Shown here: positions 1-5,087 of the stretch, in pieces
Numbering within the stretch: the first letter of the stretch is position 1
Layout of the letters: each line of letters opens with the position of its first letter
DNA from: JAYTJL01 sp964400155
GTDB lineage: Bacteria; Patescibacteriota; Saccharimonadia; Saccharimonadales; UBA10212
Length of the DNA: 9,829 nucleotides
Direction of reading: 5' to 3'
NCBI GenBank assembly: GCA_964400155.1
Contig: CAYNSQ010000021.1
Coordinates: 1 to 9,829 of the forward strand
Made by a program: the position numbers and the translations under genes
The notes under the pieces: generated by a model
The model's input: the letters and a program-made list of their open reading frames with translations, nothing else
What the model was told of the DNA's origin: nothing
The model's database searches: none

Positions 1-497
<497 letters not shown>

Positions 498-505
498 TTT
501 ACGAT

Positions 506-542
506 CCAAGAAATTCAGATACTATGTCTCTGTGTTTCTTGG
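506..542 (+). other. Hairpin just downstream of 23S
   Basis: CCAAGAAA (506-513) is perfectly complementary to TTTCTTGG (535-542), giving an 8-bp stem with a 21-nt loop. Its place right after the 23S 3' end suggests an RNase processing stem or a spacer structure. The role is inferred. Confidence 0.55.
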
Positions 543-561
543 TAAAGATTAAGTGCGTTCC

Positions 562-576
562 CGGTGCGTAGCACCG
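562..576 (+). other. Short spacer hairpin
   Basis: CGGTGC (562-567) pairs with GCACCG (571-576) around the triloop GTA. It is a stable GC-rich stem in an AT-rich spacer with no U-tract after it, so it is structural rather than a terminator. Confidence 0.5.
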
Positions 577-710
577 CATTTACCATTTTTCATTTGCCAT
601 TTACCATTGAATTTTCATTTACCATTTTTCATTTAAGCTACTGCAGCTACATTTGTTAAATGATAATTGTTAAATAAATGTGAAATGTTAATTTGTTAAA
701 TGATAAATGA
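577..710 (+). repeat. Long imperfect inverted repeat with internal direct repeats
   Basis: The left arm (577-636) contains the 19-bp word CATTTACCATTTTTCATTT twice, perfectly, at 577-595 and 616-634. The right arm (651-710) contains the 16-bp word ATTTGTTAAATGATAA twice, perfectly, at 651-666 and 691-706. The arms are roughly complementary along their whole length (about 70-75% by eye), so the transcript can fold into a hairpin of about 130 nt. Its tip, AGCTACTGCAGCTAC, is itself partly self-complementary. It does not resemble CRISPR, because the repeats are imperfect and the spacers are not unique. Confidence 0.75.
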
Positions 711-765
711 GATGCTATGCATCGCTTGACTAGCTATTGGTGTTCATCTAATATCCCAACAGGGG

Positions 766-771
766 TATAAT
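766..771 (+). promoter_or_regulatory. Possible promoter upstream of 5S
   Basis: TATAAT lies at 766-771, preceded by AACAGGGG (758-765), a word that recurs in the intergenic repeats elsewhere in the window. A weak -35 candidate, TTCATC, lies at 743-748 with 17-bp spacing. Transcription from about 778 would run through the heptamer array into 5S. The -10 is perfect but the -35 is poor. Confidence 0.4.
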
Positions 772-798
772 GGCGAACATCGTAGTGTACTTTACAAC

Positions 799-821
799 AA
801 AAGTCCTTGAGAGAGACTTTT
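799..821 (+). other. Small hairpin in rRNA spacer
   Basis: AAAAGTC (799-805) pairs with GACTTTT (815-821) around a 9-nt loop. It is AT-rich, and the following TAAAATA is not a clear U-tract, so it is unlikely to be an efficient terminator. Confidence 0.4.
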
Positions 822-830
822 AAAATACAA

Positions 831-866
831 GTGAGTAGTGAGTAGTGAGTAGTGAGTAGTGCGTAG
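831..866 (+). repeat. Heptanucleotide tandem repeat (GTGAGTA)
   Basis: Four perfect copies of GTGAGTA (831-858) are followed by one variant, GTGCGTA (859-865). The stretch 845-880 is also roughly complementary to 891-922, which ends in AACTCAC, so the array forms one arm of a second long imperfect hairpin. The length of 7 and the tandem order resemble the short tandemly repeated repetitive sequences known from cyanobacteria. That is a resemblance only. Confidence 0.85.
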
Positions 867-920
867 TTTATAGTTTTTAGTCTTTTAGGCTAACAACTTA
901 TAACTATCAACTAATAACTC

Positions 921-943
921 ACAAAACTCGTTTCGCGAGTTTT

Positions 944-945
<2 letters not shown>
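921..945 (+). other. Hairpin overlapping the 5S start
   Basis: ACAAAACTCG (921-930) is perfectly complementary to CGAGTTTTGT (936-945) with loop TTTCG. Its last bases are the first bases of 5S, so it cannot form together with the outer end of 5S helix I. TTT (941-943) can instead pair with AAA (1061-1063) to lengthen helix I, so the two folds are alternatives. Confidence 0.6.
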
Positions 946-1060
<115 letters not shown>

Positions 1061-1073
1061 AAAGCCCACGAAC

Positions 1074-1100
1074 AAAAAGAGCCCCGAAAGGGGCTTTTTT
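1074..1100 (+). terminator. Intrinsic terminator of the rRNA operon
   Basis: AGCCCC (1080-1085), the tetraloop GAAA (1086-1089) and GGGGCT (1090-1095) form a 6-bp GC-rich stem followed by a run of six T through 1100. An A-run precedes it, which would pair with the T-run on the other strand. It is a textbook Rho-independent terminator. Confidence 0.95.
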
Positions 1101-1187
1101 AGTTTGAACAGAAGGCTCTATACTGACAAAATTCCTTAATGTAAAAAATTTAAATAACCAAAGTACTATACTGACGGGGTTTCACTA

Positions 1188-1215
1188 TTGACAAGTAAGA
1201 TAAAAGATTTATTAT
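1188..1215 (+). promoter_or_regulatory. Consensus promoter upstream of the secreted-protein gene
   Basis: TTGACA (1188-1193) and TATTAT (1210-1215) are separated by 16 bp. Transcription would begin near 1222 and give a leader of about 185 nt before the start at 1406. The promoter is AT-rich like the resident genome. Long leaders are otherwise absent in this window. Confidence 0.65.
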
Positions 1216-1275
1216 TCTAGTATATTTCACTGGTGGTTACCATTGGTGGAATGTAATTTAAAATGCACTTCTTAA

Positions 1276-1328
1276 TTGAGGACAGCACAATCTAGCTAAC
1301 ATCTTTAGCTACTCTGTGCTGTTCTCAA
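1276..1328 (+). promoter_or_regulatory. Large two-part leader hairpin
   Basis: TTGAGGACAGCACA (1276-1289) pairs with TGTGCTGTTCTCAA (1315-1328) over 14 bp with one G-U. A symmetric 3x3 internal loop follows, then an inner stem TAGCTA/TAGCTA (1293-1298 with 1306-1311) with a 7-nt loop. No U-tract follows on either strand, so it is not a standard terminator. It would lie in the 5' leader of the gene at 1406. It could be a regulatory or RNA-stabilising structure, or the border of an inserted element. No known riboswitch class is recognised. Confidence 0.6.
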
Positions 1329-1405
1329 GATGAGCCATACCTGCTGCGTTGGATGCGCAGATTTCCAGGTACGCTCAGGCAGCCTACCCAAAAGGGGTGA
1401 GTAAA

Positions 1406-1840
1406 ATGCGGAGACTCCGCAGGGCACTGCTGCTTGCAGTAGCCGCCACAACCTTGGCGGTGCTGATAGTAGCGCCGTCTTCTTCGGCATCGGCGTTCGG
1501 GTGTGCCTACGGCAACCCCAACAACGGCCCGACGTCCTACTGTGTCTACATCTCCGGATCAGGCACGTGGGTCAGCAGCGTCACCGGGAACTTCTCTGGG
1601 TCGGCCAGCATCCGAGACTGGTACATCACAGCTGAGTTCTTCAACTCCAGCTGGGGCTGGTATCAGACTCTGAGGGGGTCGTATCGCTCTGGCTGCTGTT
1701 CGACTGCTGGAGGGAACGTCATCTCCGTCAATGCCTACAAGCAGCGCGGCTACATGTGCAGCACGCTCAACTATCAGGCTTTGGACTACAGCTTGCGCTG
1801 GGTCTGGCGCAGAATGAGCGTCTGCCACAGAGTCGGCTGA
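1406..1840 (+). CDS. Small secreted six-cysteine protein, probably imported from a high-GC bacterium
   Basis: This 144-residue protein has a clear signal peptide: basic MRRLRR, a hydrophobic core at 7-23, and cleavage after SASA at residue 30. The mature part of about 114 residues is rich in aromatic residues, Gly and Ser. It has six cysteines (33, 46, 97, 98, 118, 140), enough for three disulfides, and no anchor. The ATG at 1406 is chosen because AAAGGGG at 1391-1397 lies 8 nt upstream and the signal peptide begins there; an in-frame ATG at 1349 would bury it. Two sampled 60-base rows inside the gene are 63% and 55% G+C, against 32% in a row of the next gene, so the gene looks transferred. 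Style and composition recall actinobacterial small secreted proteins. The function is unknown; an effector, toxin or adhesin role is only a guess. Confidence 0.75.
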   Translation: MRRLRRALLLAVAATTLAVLIVAPSSSASAFGCAYGNPNNGPTSYCVYISGSGTWVSSVTGNFSGSASIRDWYITAEFFNSSWGWYQTLRGSYRSGCCSTAGGNVISVNAYKQRGYMCSTLNYQALDYSLRWVWRRMSVCHRVG

Positions 1841-1896
1841 TGCGAGTCGGTCGACTACAGAAGTGCGTTAAGTCAGGGGGTGACCCCAGACGATCC

Positions 1897-1936
1897 GGTG
1901 GCTTGGGTTCTTCAGCAATGTTGAACCCAAGCCACC
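1897..1936 (+). terminator. Perfect 14-bp hairpin without U-tract
   Basis: GGTGGCTTGGGTTC (1897-1910) is the exact reverse complement of GAACCCAAGCCACC (1923-1936), with a 12-nt loop. It lies 57 bp after the stop of the secreted-protein gene. The downstream bases AACAAACACC contain no U-tract. Long stems without U-tracts are described as terminators in high-GC actinobacteria, so it may have travelled with the gene. It could also be the end of a mobile unit. Confidence 0.65.
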
Positions 1937-1956
1937 AACAAACACCACGAATAATA

Positions 1957-1982
1957 AGCCCCAGAGAAGGGCTATTTTTATT
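1957..1982 (+). terminator. Intrinsic terminator, native type
   Basis: AGCCC (1957-1961) pairs with GGGCT (1969-1973) and is followed by ATTTTTATT. It has the same AGCCC...GGGCT plan as the rRNA terminator. It lies just downstream of the U-less hairpin, so the foreign-looking gene is followed by two terminators of different style. Confidence 0.7.
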
Positions 1983-2025
1983 GTCTAAAGAAAAAACTTA
2001 ACAAGTCAAGTATCTTTAGAATACA

Positions 2026-2049
2026 CCTCTGTTCAACAGGGAAAGTGGG
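2026..2049 (+). repeat. Intergenic repeat, copy 1
   Basis: CCTCTGTTCAACAGG continues into GAAAGTGGG. It belongs to the family with consensus CTCTGTTGAACAGGGG, AAAGTGG, TTATGG. The first half can fold as CTCTG-TTCAA-CAGGG. It lies upstream of the -10 of the gene at 2084. Confidence 0.6.
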
Positions 2050-2070
2050 TGCGAGGTGGCCAAGCTGAGT

Positions 2071-2076
2071 TATAAT
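2071..2076 (+). promoter_or_regulatory. -10 box, leaderless start of the gene at 2084
   Basis: Perfect TATAAT ending 7 nt before the ATG at 2084, so the transcript should begin at or within a base or two of the start codon. No Shine-Dalgarno and no clear -35 are visible. Confidence 0.75.
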
Positions 2077-2083
2077 TTGGTTT

Positions 2084-2866
2084 ATGACAGAGATAAACCT
2101 TACTGCGTTAAGTTCCGATACAAAAACTCATGCGCCTAAATTCCATATTCGTAAATACTTTAAAGCCATTACAGTAATAGCATTGGCTTTTATAGTTGTC
2201 TTAGTGCTTGGTGCGCTCATGGAAAATCATCCTATTTTTATTGTTTTACCATTCCTGGTCCTAGGAATTCTCTATTTAAGACAAGTAAAAAAAAGGCAAG
2301 TTCTAAGAAGTCAAATAGAGCAAGTAGCTAAAGATAATGGCTGGGATACTAACAAGGCTTTACCAGCCGATACATCCAAAGCTGCAGCCAATTATAATCT
2401 ATGGGTTGATATGCATATCGCAGCAGATGAAGTAAGCCAATTATCTGGCACCCTTAATAATTTAGATTTTTGGCTTGGCTCTAACAACGATGGTGTGTTT
2501 GTGCTACTAGATGCCAAGAAAAACTTGCCAGATGCAGTGTTTATATCATCGCTAATCAGTTCGGGTCCTTTTAAGCCTTTTTTTGATAATTTTTTTAAAG
2601 CTCAGAATTTATCACAAATCAGGCTAGAGGGTGACTTTGATAAGTATTTCAGGTTGTATACTAGTCCAAGTAGAAAAATTGATGTGCTATCTGTTGTTGC
2701 CCCAGATTTTATGGAAAGTCTCATCGAAAATGGCATGATATTATCAGTTATGTTTAGTGAACATTATTGTCTGATCAATACCCGAGTATCAACAAATGAT
2801 GGCATAAAATCTATACTAGTAGCTGCTCATGCAATTGCTAAAGAACTTAACCGTTCTGGTACTTAA
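2084..2866 (+). CDS. Membrane protein with a DUF3137-like soluble domain
   Basis: This 260-residue protein has two adjacent membrane helices (about 28-46 and 50-66) joined by a short turn, then a basic stretch (KKRQ, 69-72) that suggests the rest is cytoplasmic. The soluble domain contains LEGDFDKYFRLY (181-192) followed by APDFM (206-210). This order resembles DUF3137-type proteins, which have paired N-terminal helices and a motif of the form F-x-VY, then a TP-x-FM. The family has no known function, and the match is from memory. The gene stands alone with its own -10 box, and its end faces the convergent gene ending at 2902. Codon use is AT-rich, unlike the gene before it. Confidence 0.85.
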   Translation: MTEINLTALSSDTKTHAPKFHIRKYFKAITVIALAFIVVLVLGALMENHPIFIVLPFLVLGILYLRQVKKRQVLRSQIEQVAKDNGWDTNKALPADTSKAAANYNLWVDMHIAADEVSQLSGTLNNLDFWLGSNNDGVFVLLDAKKNLPDAVFISSLISSGPFKPFFDNFFKAQNLSQIRLEGDFDKYFRLYTSPSRKIDVLSVVAPDFMESLIENGMILSVMFSEHYCLINTRVSTNDGIKSILVAAHAIAKELNRSGT

Positions 2867-2867
2867 T

Positions 2868-2909
2868 CACACTCTGAACAATATAGTTAAGGGGAAAGTG
2901 GCTATGGTT
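2868..2909 (+). repeat. Intergenic repeat, copy 2 (overlaps a stop codon)
   Basis: CACTCTGAACA and then GGGGAAAGTGGCTATGG (2891-2907) match the family, with about 10 extra bases between the halves. It fills the gap between convergent genes. Its CTATGG end supplies the last codon and TAG stop (2902-2904, minus strand) of the neighbouring gene. Confidence 0.6.
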
Positions 2910-3204
2910 TGTGAGTTTTTTGGAATGTGTAGGCCGAGGCACTGACAATTAAACCTATACCAACCCAGAAAGTTAGATTGTAGAGCAGTTTTTGGGGCTC
3001 GTTAATATCGGGGTTAGTTGTTACACAGCCTGAACCAGGACAGACGTATGATTGTATTCCGTTGAAGCTTTGGTTGTATACGACTGGCCAGCCCTTTACA
3101 GTGTAATCACCGCCTGGGTAAACATGCTTCTGGTAGCTTATAACCGAACTAATGCCGAATAGAACTAATGAAACAAAAAGTATCACTAAGGCTACTCGCT
3201 TCAT
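2902..3204 (-). CDS. Small two-helix membrane protein with paired-cysteine loop
   Basis: This 100-residue protein has helices at about 4-24 and 73-93 and a loop of about 48 residues between them. The loop carries Cys55 and Cys60 in CPGSGC and several aromatic residues. With the basic N-terminus (MKR) inside, the loop would be outside the cell, where the two cysteines could form a disulfide. No family is recognised. The ATG is supported by an extended -10 (TGC-TATTAT) ending 6 nt upstream. It is divergent from the small membrane protein at 3272 and shares a 67-bp gap with it. The function is unknown. Confidence 0.75.
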   Translation of the reverse strand: MKRVALVILFVSLVLFGISSVISYQKHVYPGGDYTVKGWPVVYNQSFNGIQSYVCPGSGCVTTNPDINEPQKLLYNLTFWVGIGLIVSASAYTFQKTHKP

Positions 3205-3210
3205 AACCCA

Positions 3211-3219
3211 ATAATAGCA
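3211..3219 (-). promoter_or_regulatory. Extended -10, leaderless start of the gene at 3204
   Basis: On the minus strand TGC precedes TATTAT (3216-3211), ending 6 nt before the ATG at 3204. The TGn extension makes a -35 box less necessary. Confidence 0.65.
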
Positions 3220-3221
3220 CC

Positions 3222-3244
3222 GAACAGGGGAAAAGCGGTTATGG
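3222..3244 (+). repeat. Intergenic repeat, copy 3 (short form)
   Basis: GAACAGGGG, AAAAGC and GGTTATGG follow one another without a break. Copy 4 has the same two ends but carries about 30 extra bases between AAAAGC and GGTTATG, so this is a short form. It lies between two divergent leaderless promoters. Confidence 0.7.
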
Positions 3245-3256
3245 ATTAGTTAGTAT

Positions 3257-3265
3257 TGATATAAT
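3257..3265 (+). promoter_or_regulatory. Extended -10, leaderless start of the gene at 3272
   Basis: TGA-TATAAT (3257-3265) is a perfect extended -10 ending 6 nt before the ATG at 3272. There is no room for a ribosome binding site. Confidence 0.75.
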
Positions 3266-3271
3266 TAACTC

Positions 3272-3484
3272 ATGCAAAAAATTGCTACAAAAGTGTTTAT
3301 TTGTGCTTCGGTTGCTTTTGGTATAATTGGCCTCCTGATTGTCCTGACACCCTCCTGGGGTCCGGATAAGCCGGATTCTCATACAAGCGAGTTATTGATT
3401 AGACTTCTGTTTGGAACCGTATTTATTATTTTACCTTCGTTCGCGCTAAGCGTTGCCGGCAAGTATCTAAACAACGGCAAATAG
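3272..3484 (+). CDS. Very small two-helix membrane protein
   Basis: This 70-residue protein has helices at about 7-27 and 41-62 and a short polar loop (SWGPDKPDSHTSE) between them. The basic residues at the N-terminus and in the C-terminal tail suggest both ends lie in the cytoplasm. No family is recognised. The perfect extended -10 placed 6 nt upstream of the ATG is the best evidence that this short frame is real. It ends 60 bp before the convergent gene ending at 3545, with a long copy of the intergenic repeat in between. Confidence 0.65.
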   Translation: MQKIATKVFICASVAFGIIGLLIVLTPSWGPDKPDSHTSELLIRLLFGTVFIILPSFALSVAGKYLNNGK

Positions 3485-3491
3485 CAAACTA

Positions 3492-3543
3492 GAGCAGGGG
3501 AAAAGCTTGCCCTCAGTAGCTATTGCGAAGGTGGGTGGTTATG
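3492..3543 (+). repeat. Intergenic repeat, copy 4 (long form)
   Basis: GAGCAGGGGAAAAGC (3492-3506) is followed by TTGCCCTCAGTAGCTATTGC and GAAGGTGGGT, and then GGTTATG. It aligns base for base with copy 5 apart from a few substitutions and a 20-bp block present only in copy 5. It sits between two convergent genes. Confidence 0.75.
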
Positions 3544-3544
3544 T

Positions 3545-3817
3545 CTATGAATTATCCGAGTTATTTAGAGCGTTTCTTTCCTGCTGAAATTGCTGCAGCT
3601 TACTGCCGGAAGATACCATTTGAACAATCCCTCTACCGACTGTTACAATCCCACCAACGATAAGGCCAACTTGTACTCCCTCAACTTCTTTAAATCGATG
3701 CTGTAAAGCAATCGCACCCACTAAAGCTAACTCGCCTAAGCCTACAGTCACTAAACCGGAATTAAAGATTTTTGTTTCTCTCTGCATCTCTTGGCTGAGT
3801 GTTTTGTTGCTGTCCAT
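3545..3817 (-). CDS. Small two-helix membrane protein
   Basis: This 90-residue protein begins with a polar segment of 17 residues (Lys, Glu, Gln), followed by Gly-rich helices at about 19-39 and 48-68 and a polar Gln/Asn/Ser tail. The short loop HRFKEVEGVQ joins the helices. No family is recognised; the helix pair resembles several small CPR membrane proteins of unknown role. A perfect TATAAT 6 nt before the ATG supports the start. The gene is transcribed in the same direction as the copper operon but has its own promoter, and a terminator-like stem lies between them. Confidence 0.7.
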   Translation of the reverse strand: MDSNKTLSQEMQRETKIFNSGLVTVGLGELALVGAIALQHRFKEVEGVQVGLIVGGIVTVGRGIVQMVSSGSKLQQFQQERNALNNSDNS

Positions 3818-3823
3818 AACAAA

Positions 3824-3829
3824 ATTATA
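3824..3829 (-). promoter_or_regulatory. -10 box, leaderless start of the gene at 3817
   Basis: Minus-strand TATAAT (3829-3824) ends 6 nt before the ATG at 3817. The bases just upstream read AACAGAGGCG, part of the intergenic repeat, so the repeat abuts this promoter. Confidence 0.75.
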
Positions 3830-3831
3830 CG

Positions 3832-3912
3832 CCTCTGTTGAATAGCAGAAAAGCCTGCCCGCCGGCAGGCAGGCTTGCCCTCCGTAGCTATTGCGGAGGA
3901 GGGTGGTTATGG
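3832..3912 (+). repeat. Intergenic repeat, copy 5 (longest form, with a palindromic insert)
   Basis: CCTCTGTTGAATAGCAGAAAAGC is interrupted here for length: the first half runs 3832-3847 and GAAAAGC ends at 3854. A 20-bp GC palindrome-like block (3855-3874) follows, then TTGCCCTCCGTAGCTATTGC, GGAGGAGGGT and GGTTATGG. CCTCCG (3879-3884) and CGGAGG (3894-3899) form a 6-bp stem that is much weaker in copy 4. Confidence 0.75.
3849..3876 (-). terminator. Terminator-like stem downstream of the copper operon
   Basis: AAGCCTGCC (3851-3859) and GGCAGGCTT (3868-3876) form a 9-bp stem with an 8-nt loop. Read on the minus strand it ends in GGCTTTTC, a short U-run. It lies about 47 bp past the stop of the YcnI gene, so it could end that transcript. 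The U-run is short, so efficiency is doubtful. Confidence 0.55.
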
Positions 3913-3922
3913 TTGGGTTGGT

Positions 3923-4519
3923 TTATTTTCGGCTGCTTCTTGCCAGCGCAAATACTGCCACTGCCAAAGCGGCTACTGCCAACACATAAGACCAAACTTG
4001 GTTGTTATCAGAACTAGAGCTGGAGCCTGTACTGTCTACTGTCTCAGAAACCATTGTGACAGAGTATGGGCCTTGATCGCTCTTTTCATCTTCGTGGCTG
4101 TCGCTTGGCGCGGCATCCCATGAAACCACTGTGCCGTCTTCGTATGTTTGGTAGGCTTTCCACTGTATTTCTGTTGGTTTATCAGGTGCTTGGGCACTAA
4201 ATGTAAAATCATCCCTGTAGCCGTCCGGAATAGTGCCACCACTCCAGGTAATTTCGGTTACGTTGTCGCCACTTTTATTGGTACTAATCTCCCATCCTGG
4301 TTTAACTGTAGGGGTAACTTCTCCAACTCCACTGGGAATAACAAGTTTAACTGAAGTTGTGGGCATATCTTTTTCGTTTGGTACGCTAACTGTAAAAGTC
4401 TGATATTCGGCCGGTGCTACTTGAGATGGTTTTACCGTCACGTGCGCAGATGCTGCACCAGCCAGCCCTGCAAAAGATAACAATAATACCGCTAAGAAAC
4501 CTTTTATTTTGTGTTTCAT
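3923..4519 (-). CDS. ycnI: YcnI/DUF1775 family copper-binding surface protein
   Basis: This 198-residue protein has a signal peptide ending ASA at 23-25, so the mature protein starts with His26 in HVTVKP. In Bacillus subtilis YcnI that N-terminal His binds Cu(II) together with a conserved Glu and Trp (monohistidine brace). Candidates here are Glu49 and Trp76. The family landmarks VPNEKDMPTTSVKLVIP (47-62), TWSGGTIPDG (91-100) and the segment around YQTYEDGTVVSWD (123-135) are all present. A Ser-rich linker (163-172) leads to a C-terminal helix (177-193) and a basic tail, so the domain is displayed outside on a membrane anchor. The start overlaps the upstream stop as ATGA, so translation is coupled. 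The role is copper binding or delivery by family knowledge. The identification is confident; the physiological role is inferred. Confidence 0.93.
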   Translation of the reverse strand: MKHKIKGFLAVLLLSFAGLAGAASAHVTVKPSQVAPAEYQTFTVSVPNEKDMPTTSVKLVIPSGVGEVTPTVKPGWEISTNKSGDNVTEITWSGGTIPDGYRDDFTFSAQAPDKPTEIQWKAYQTYEDGTVVSWDAAPSDSHEDEKSDQGPYSVTMVSETVDSTGSSSSSDNNQVWSYVLAVAALAVAVFALARSSRK

Positions 4520-5079
4520 TCTTTATACTCCCTTAAATCTCTTTTAATTTGATAAACTACCGCTCCAAGCACTAATAAAATTATAGCTGAAACTCCAACA
4601 ATTATTGCAATTTGTTTGGAAGTGCTTAGTGGTGTGGTGGCTGGGGTTTGACCCGGTAAAGATGTTGCCACTCGAATTGAGTAATTAATGTTAAAAGGCT
4701 GAAAACTACCAAGAGTGATGGGCTGACCTGAAAGGTAGATTCTGTAAACCCCGGTGTCCTTAAAAGTGTAAGGTATACGACCGCCAGTATATTTACTAAT
4801 TGCAGATACATCTTTTTTTAGAATTAATGCACCACTACTATCTCTCATTTCCATGACACAGTCGCATTTTTCGGTGCTAAAGCCAGACTGCGAGTTATCG
4901 TAAAGAAATGTAAACTGCTGGGGTACATTTATAACCGGATAATCCTGCGGATTTATGTGCAGGGTAACACTCATACTGCCGTCGGTTTTGGTTATGTGTG
5001 CTTGGGCTGCTTGGGGGTATAGAAGAGTACAGAAAATAATTAACCAACAGAACAAACCAAGAAATCTTAGCAGCTTCAT
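4516..5079 (-). CDS. Secreted His-tipped, membrane-anchored protein, putative copper partner of YcnI
   Basis: This 187-residue protein has a signal peptide ending AQA (25-27), so the mature N-terminus is His28 (HITKTDGS), as in YcnI and CopC proteins. His41 and the pair Cys72/Cys74 (CDC) are further possible metal ligands. The body looks like a beta-sandwich, for example FTFLYDNSQSGF and TFKDTGVYRIYLSG. It is followed by a Pro/Thr linker (142-152) and a C-terminal helix (156-176) with a charged tail. It overlaps the YcnI gene by 4 nt, which makes a shared job likely. I do not recognise a named family; a CopC-, FixH- or YtkA-like fold is possible. Copper binding is an inference from the N-terminal His and the operon. 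Confidence 0.8.
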   Translation of the reverse strand: MKLLRFLGLFCWLIIFCTLLYPQAAQAHITKTDGSMSVTLHINPQDYPVINVPQQFTFLYDNSQSGFSTEKCDCVMEMRDSSGALILKKDVSAISKYTGGRIPYTFKDTGVYRIYLSGQPITLGSFQPFNINYSIRVATSLPGQTPATTPLSTSKQIAIIVGVSAIILLVLGAVVYQIKRDLREYKE

Positions 5080-5087
5080 TCACACCC

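Larger units (their letters stand above)
498..943 (+). other. 23S-5S internal transcribed spacer, repeat- and hairpin-rich, no tRNA
   Basis: This spacer of about 445 bp contains no tRNA or protein gene. In order it holds a hairpin next to the 23S end (506-513 with 535-542), a small hairpin (562-567 with 571-576), a long AT-rich imperfect inverted repeat (577-710), a possible promoter (-10 at 766-771), a hairpin (799-805 with 815-821), a GTGAGTA heptamer array (831-866) and a hairpin that touches the 5S start (921-945). The first hairpin may belong to rRNA processing. The amount of low-complexity repeat is unusual for an rRNA operon. Confidence 0.85.
1101..1405. other. Gene-free region: spacer, promoter and structured leader
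   Basis: No convincing gene lies between the rRNA terminator and the start at 1406. The left part is AT-rich and contains the word CTATACTGAC twice (1118-1127 and 1166-1175) and a consensus promoter at 1188-1215. A large hairpin sits at 1276-1328. From about 1330 the base composition shifts to GC-rich, matching the following gene rather than the left flank, so the edge of foreign DNA may lie near here. Confidence 0.6.

Noticed and set aside
577..866. CRISPR array in the rRNA spacer
   Set aside because: Repeats are imperfect or pure 7-bp tandems, with no unique spacers of regular length and no cas genes.
498..943. tRNA gene in the 23S-5S spacer
   Set aside because: No cloverleaf or TTCGA-type T-loop with a matching acceptor stem could be found by eye.
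1263..1295. Ten-codon frame MHFLIEDSTI in the leader of the gene at 1406
   Set aside because: There is no well-spaced SD, it overlaps the hairpin stem, and the length is easily chance.
1276..1328. Integron attC site
   Set aside because: The hairpin lacks recognisable RYYYAAC/GTTRRRY core sites and has no extrahelical base pattern or nearby integrase.
1559..1828. Minus-strand 89-residue frame opposite the secreted-protein gene
   Set aside because: It is Ala/Arg/Pro-rich as expected for an antisense frame in GC-rich DNA. It has no promoter or SD, and the plus frame has a real signal peptide.
4516..4518. UGA read as glycine (Gracilibacteria/Absconditabacteria code)
   Set aside because: TGA ends the copper-partner gene in an ATGA overlap and ends the secreted-protein gene, and no gene needs TGA read-through.
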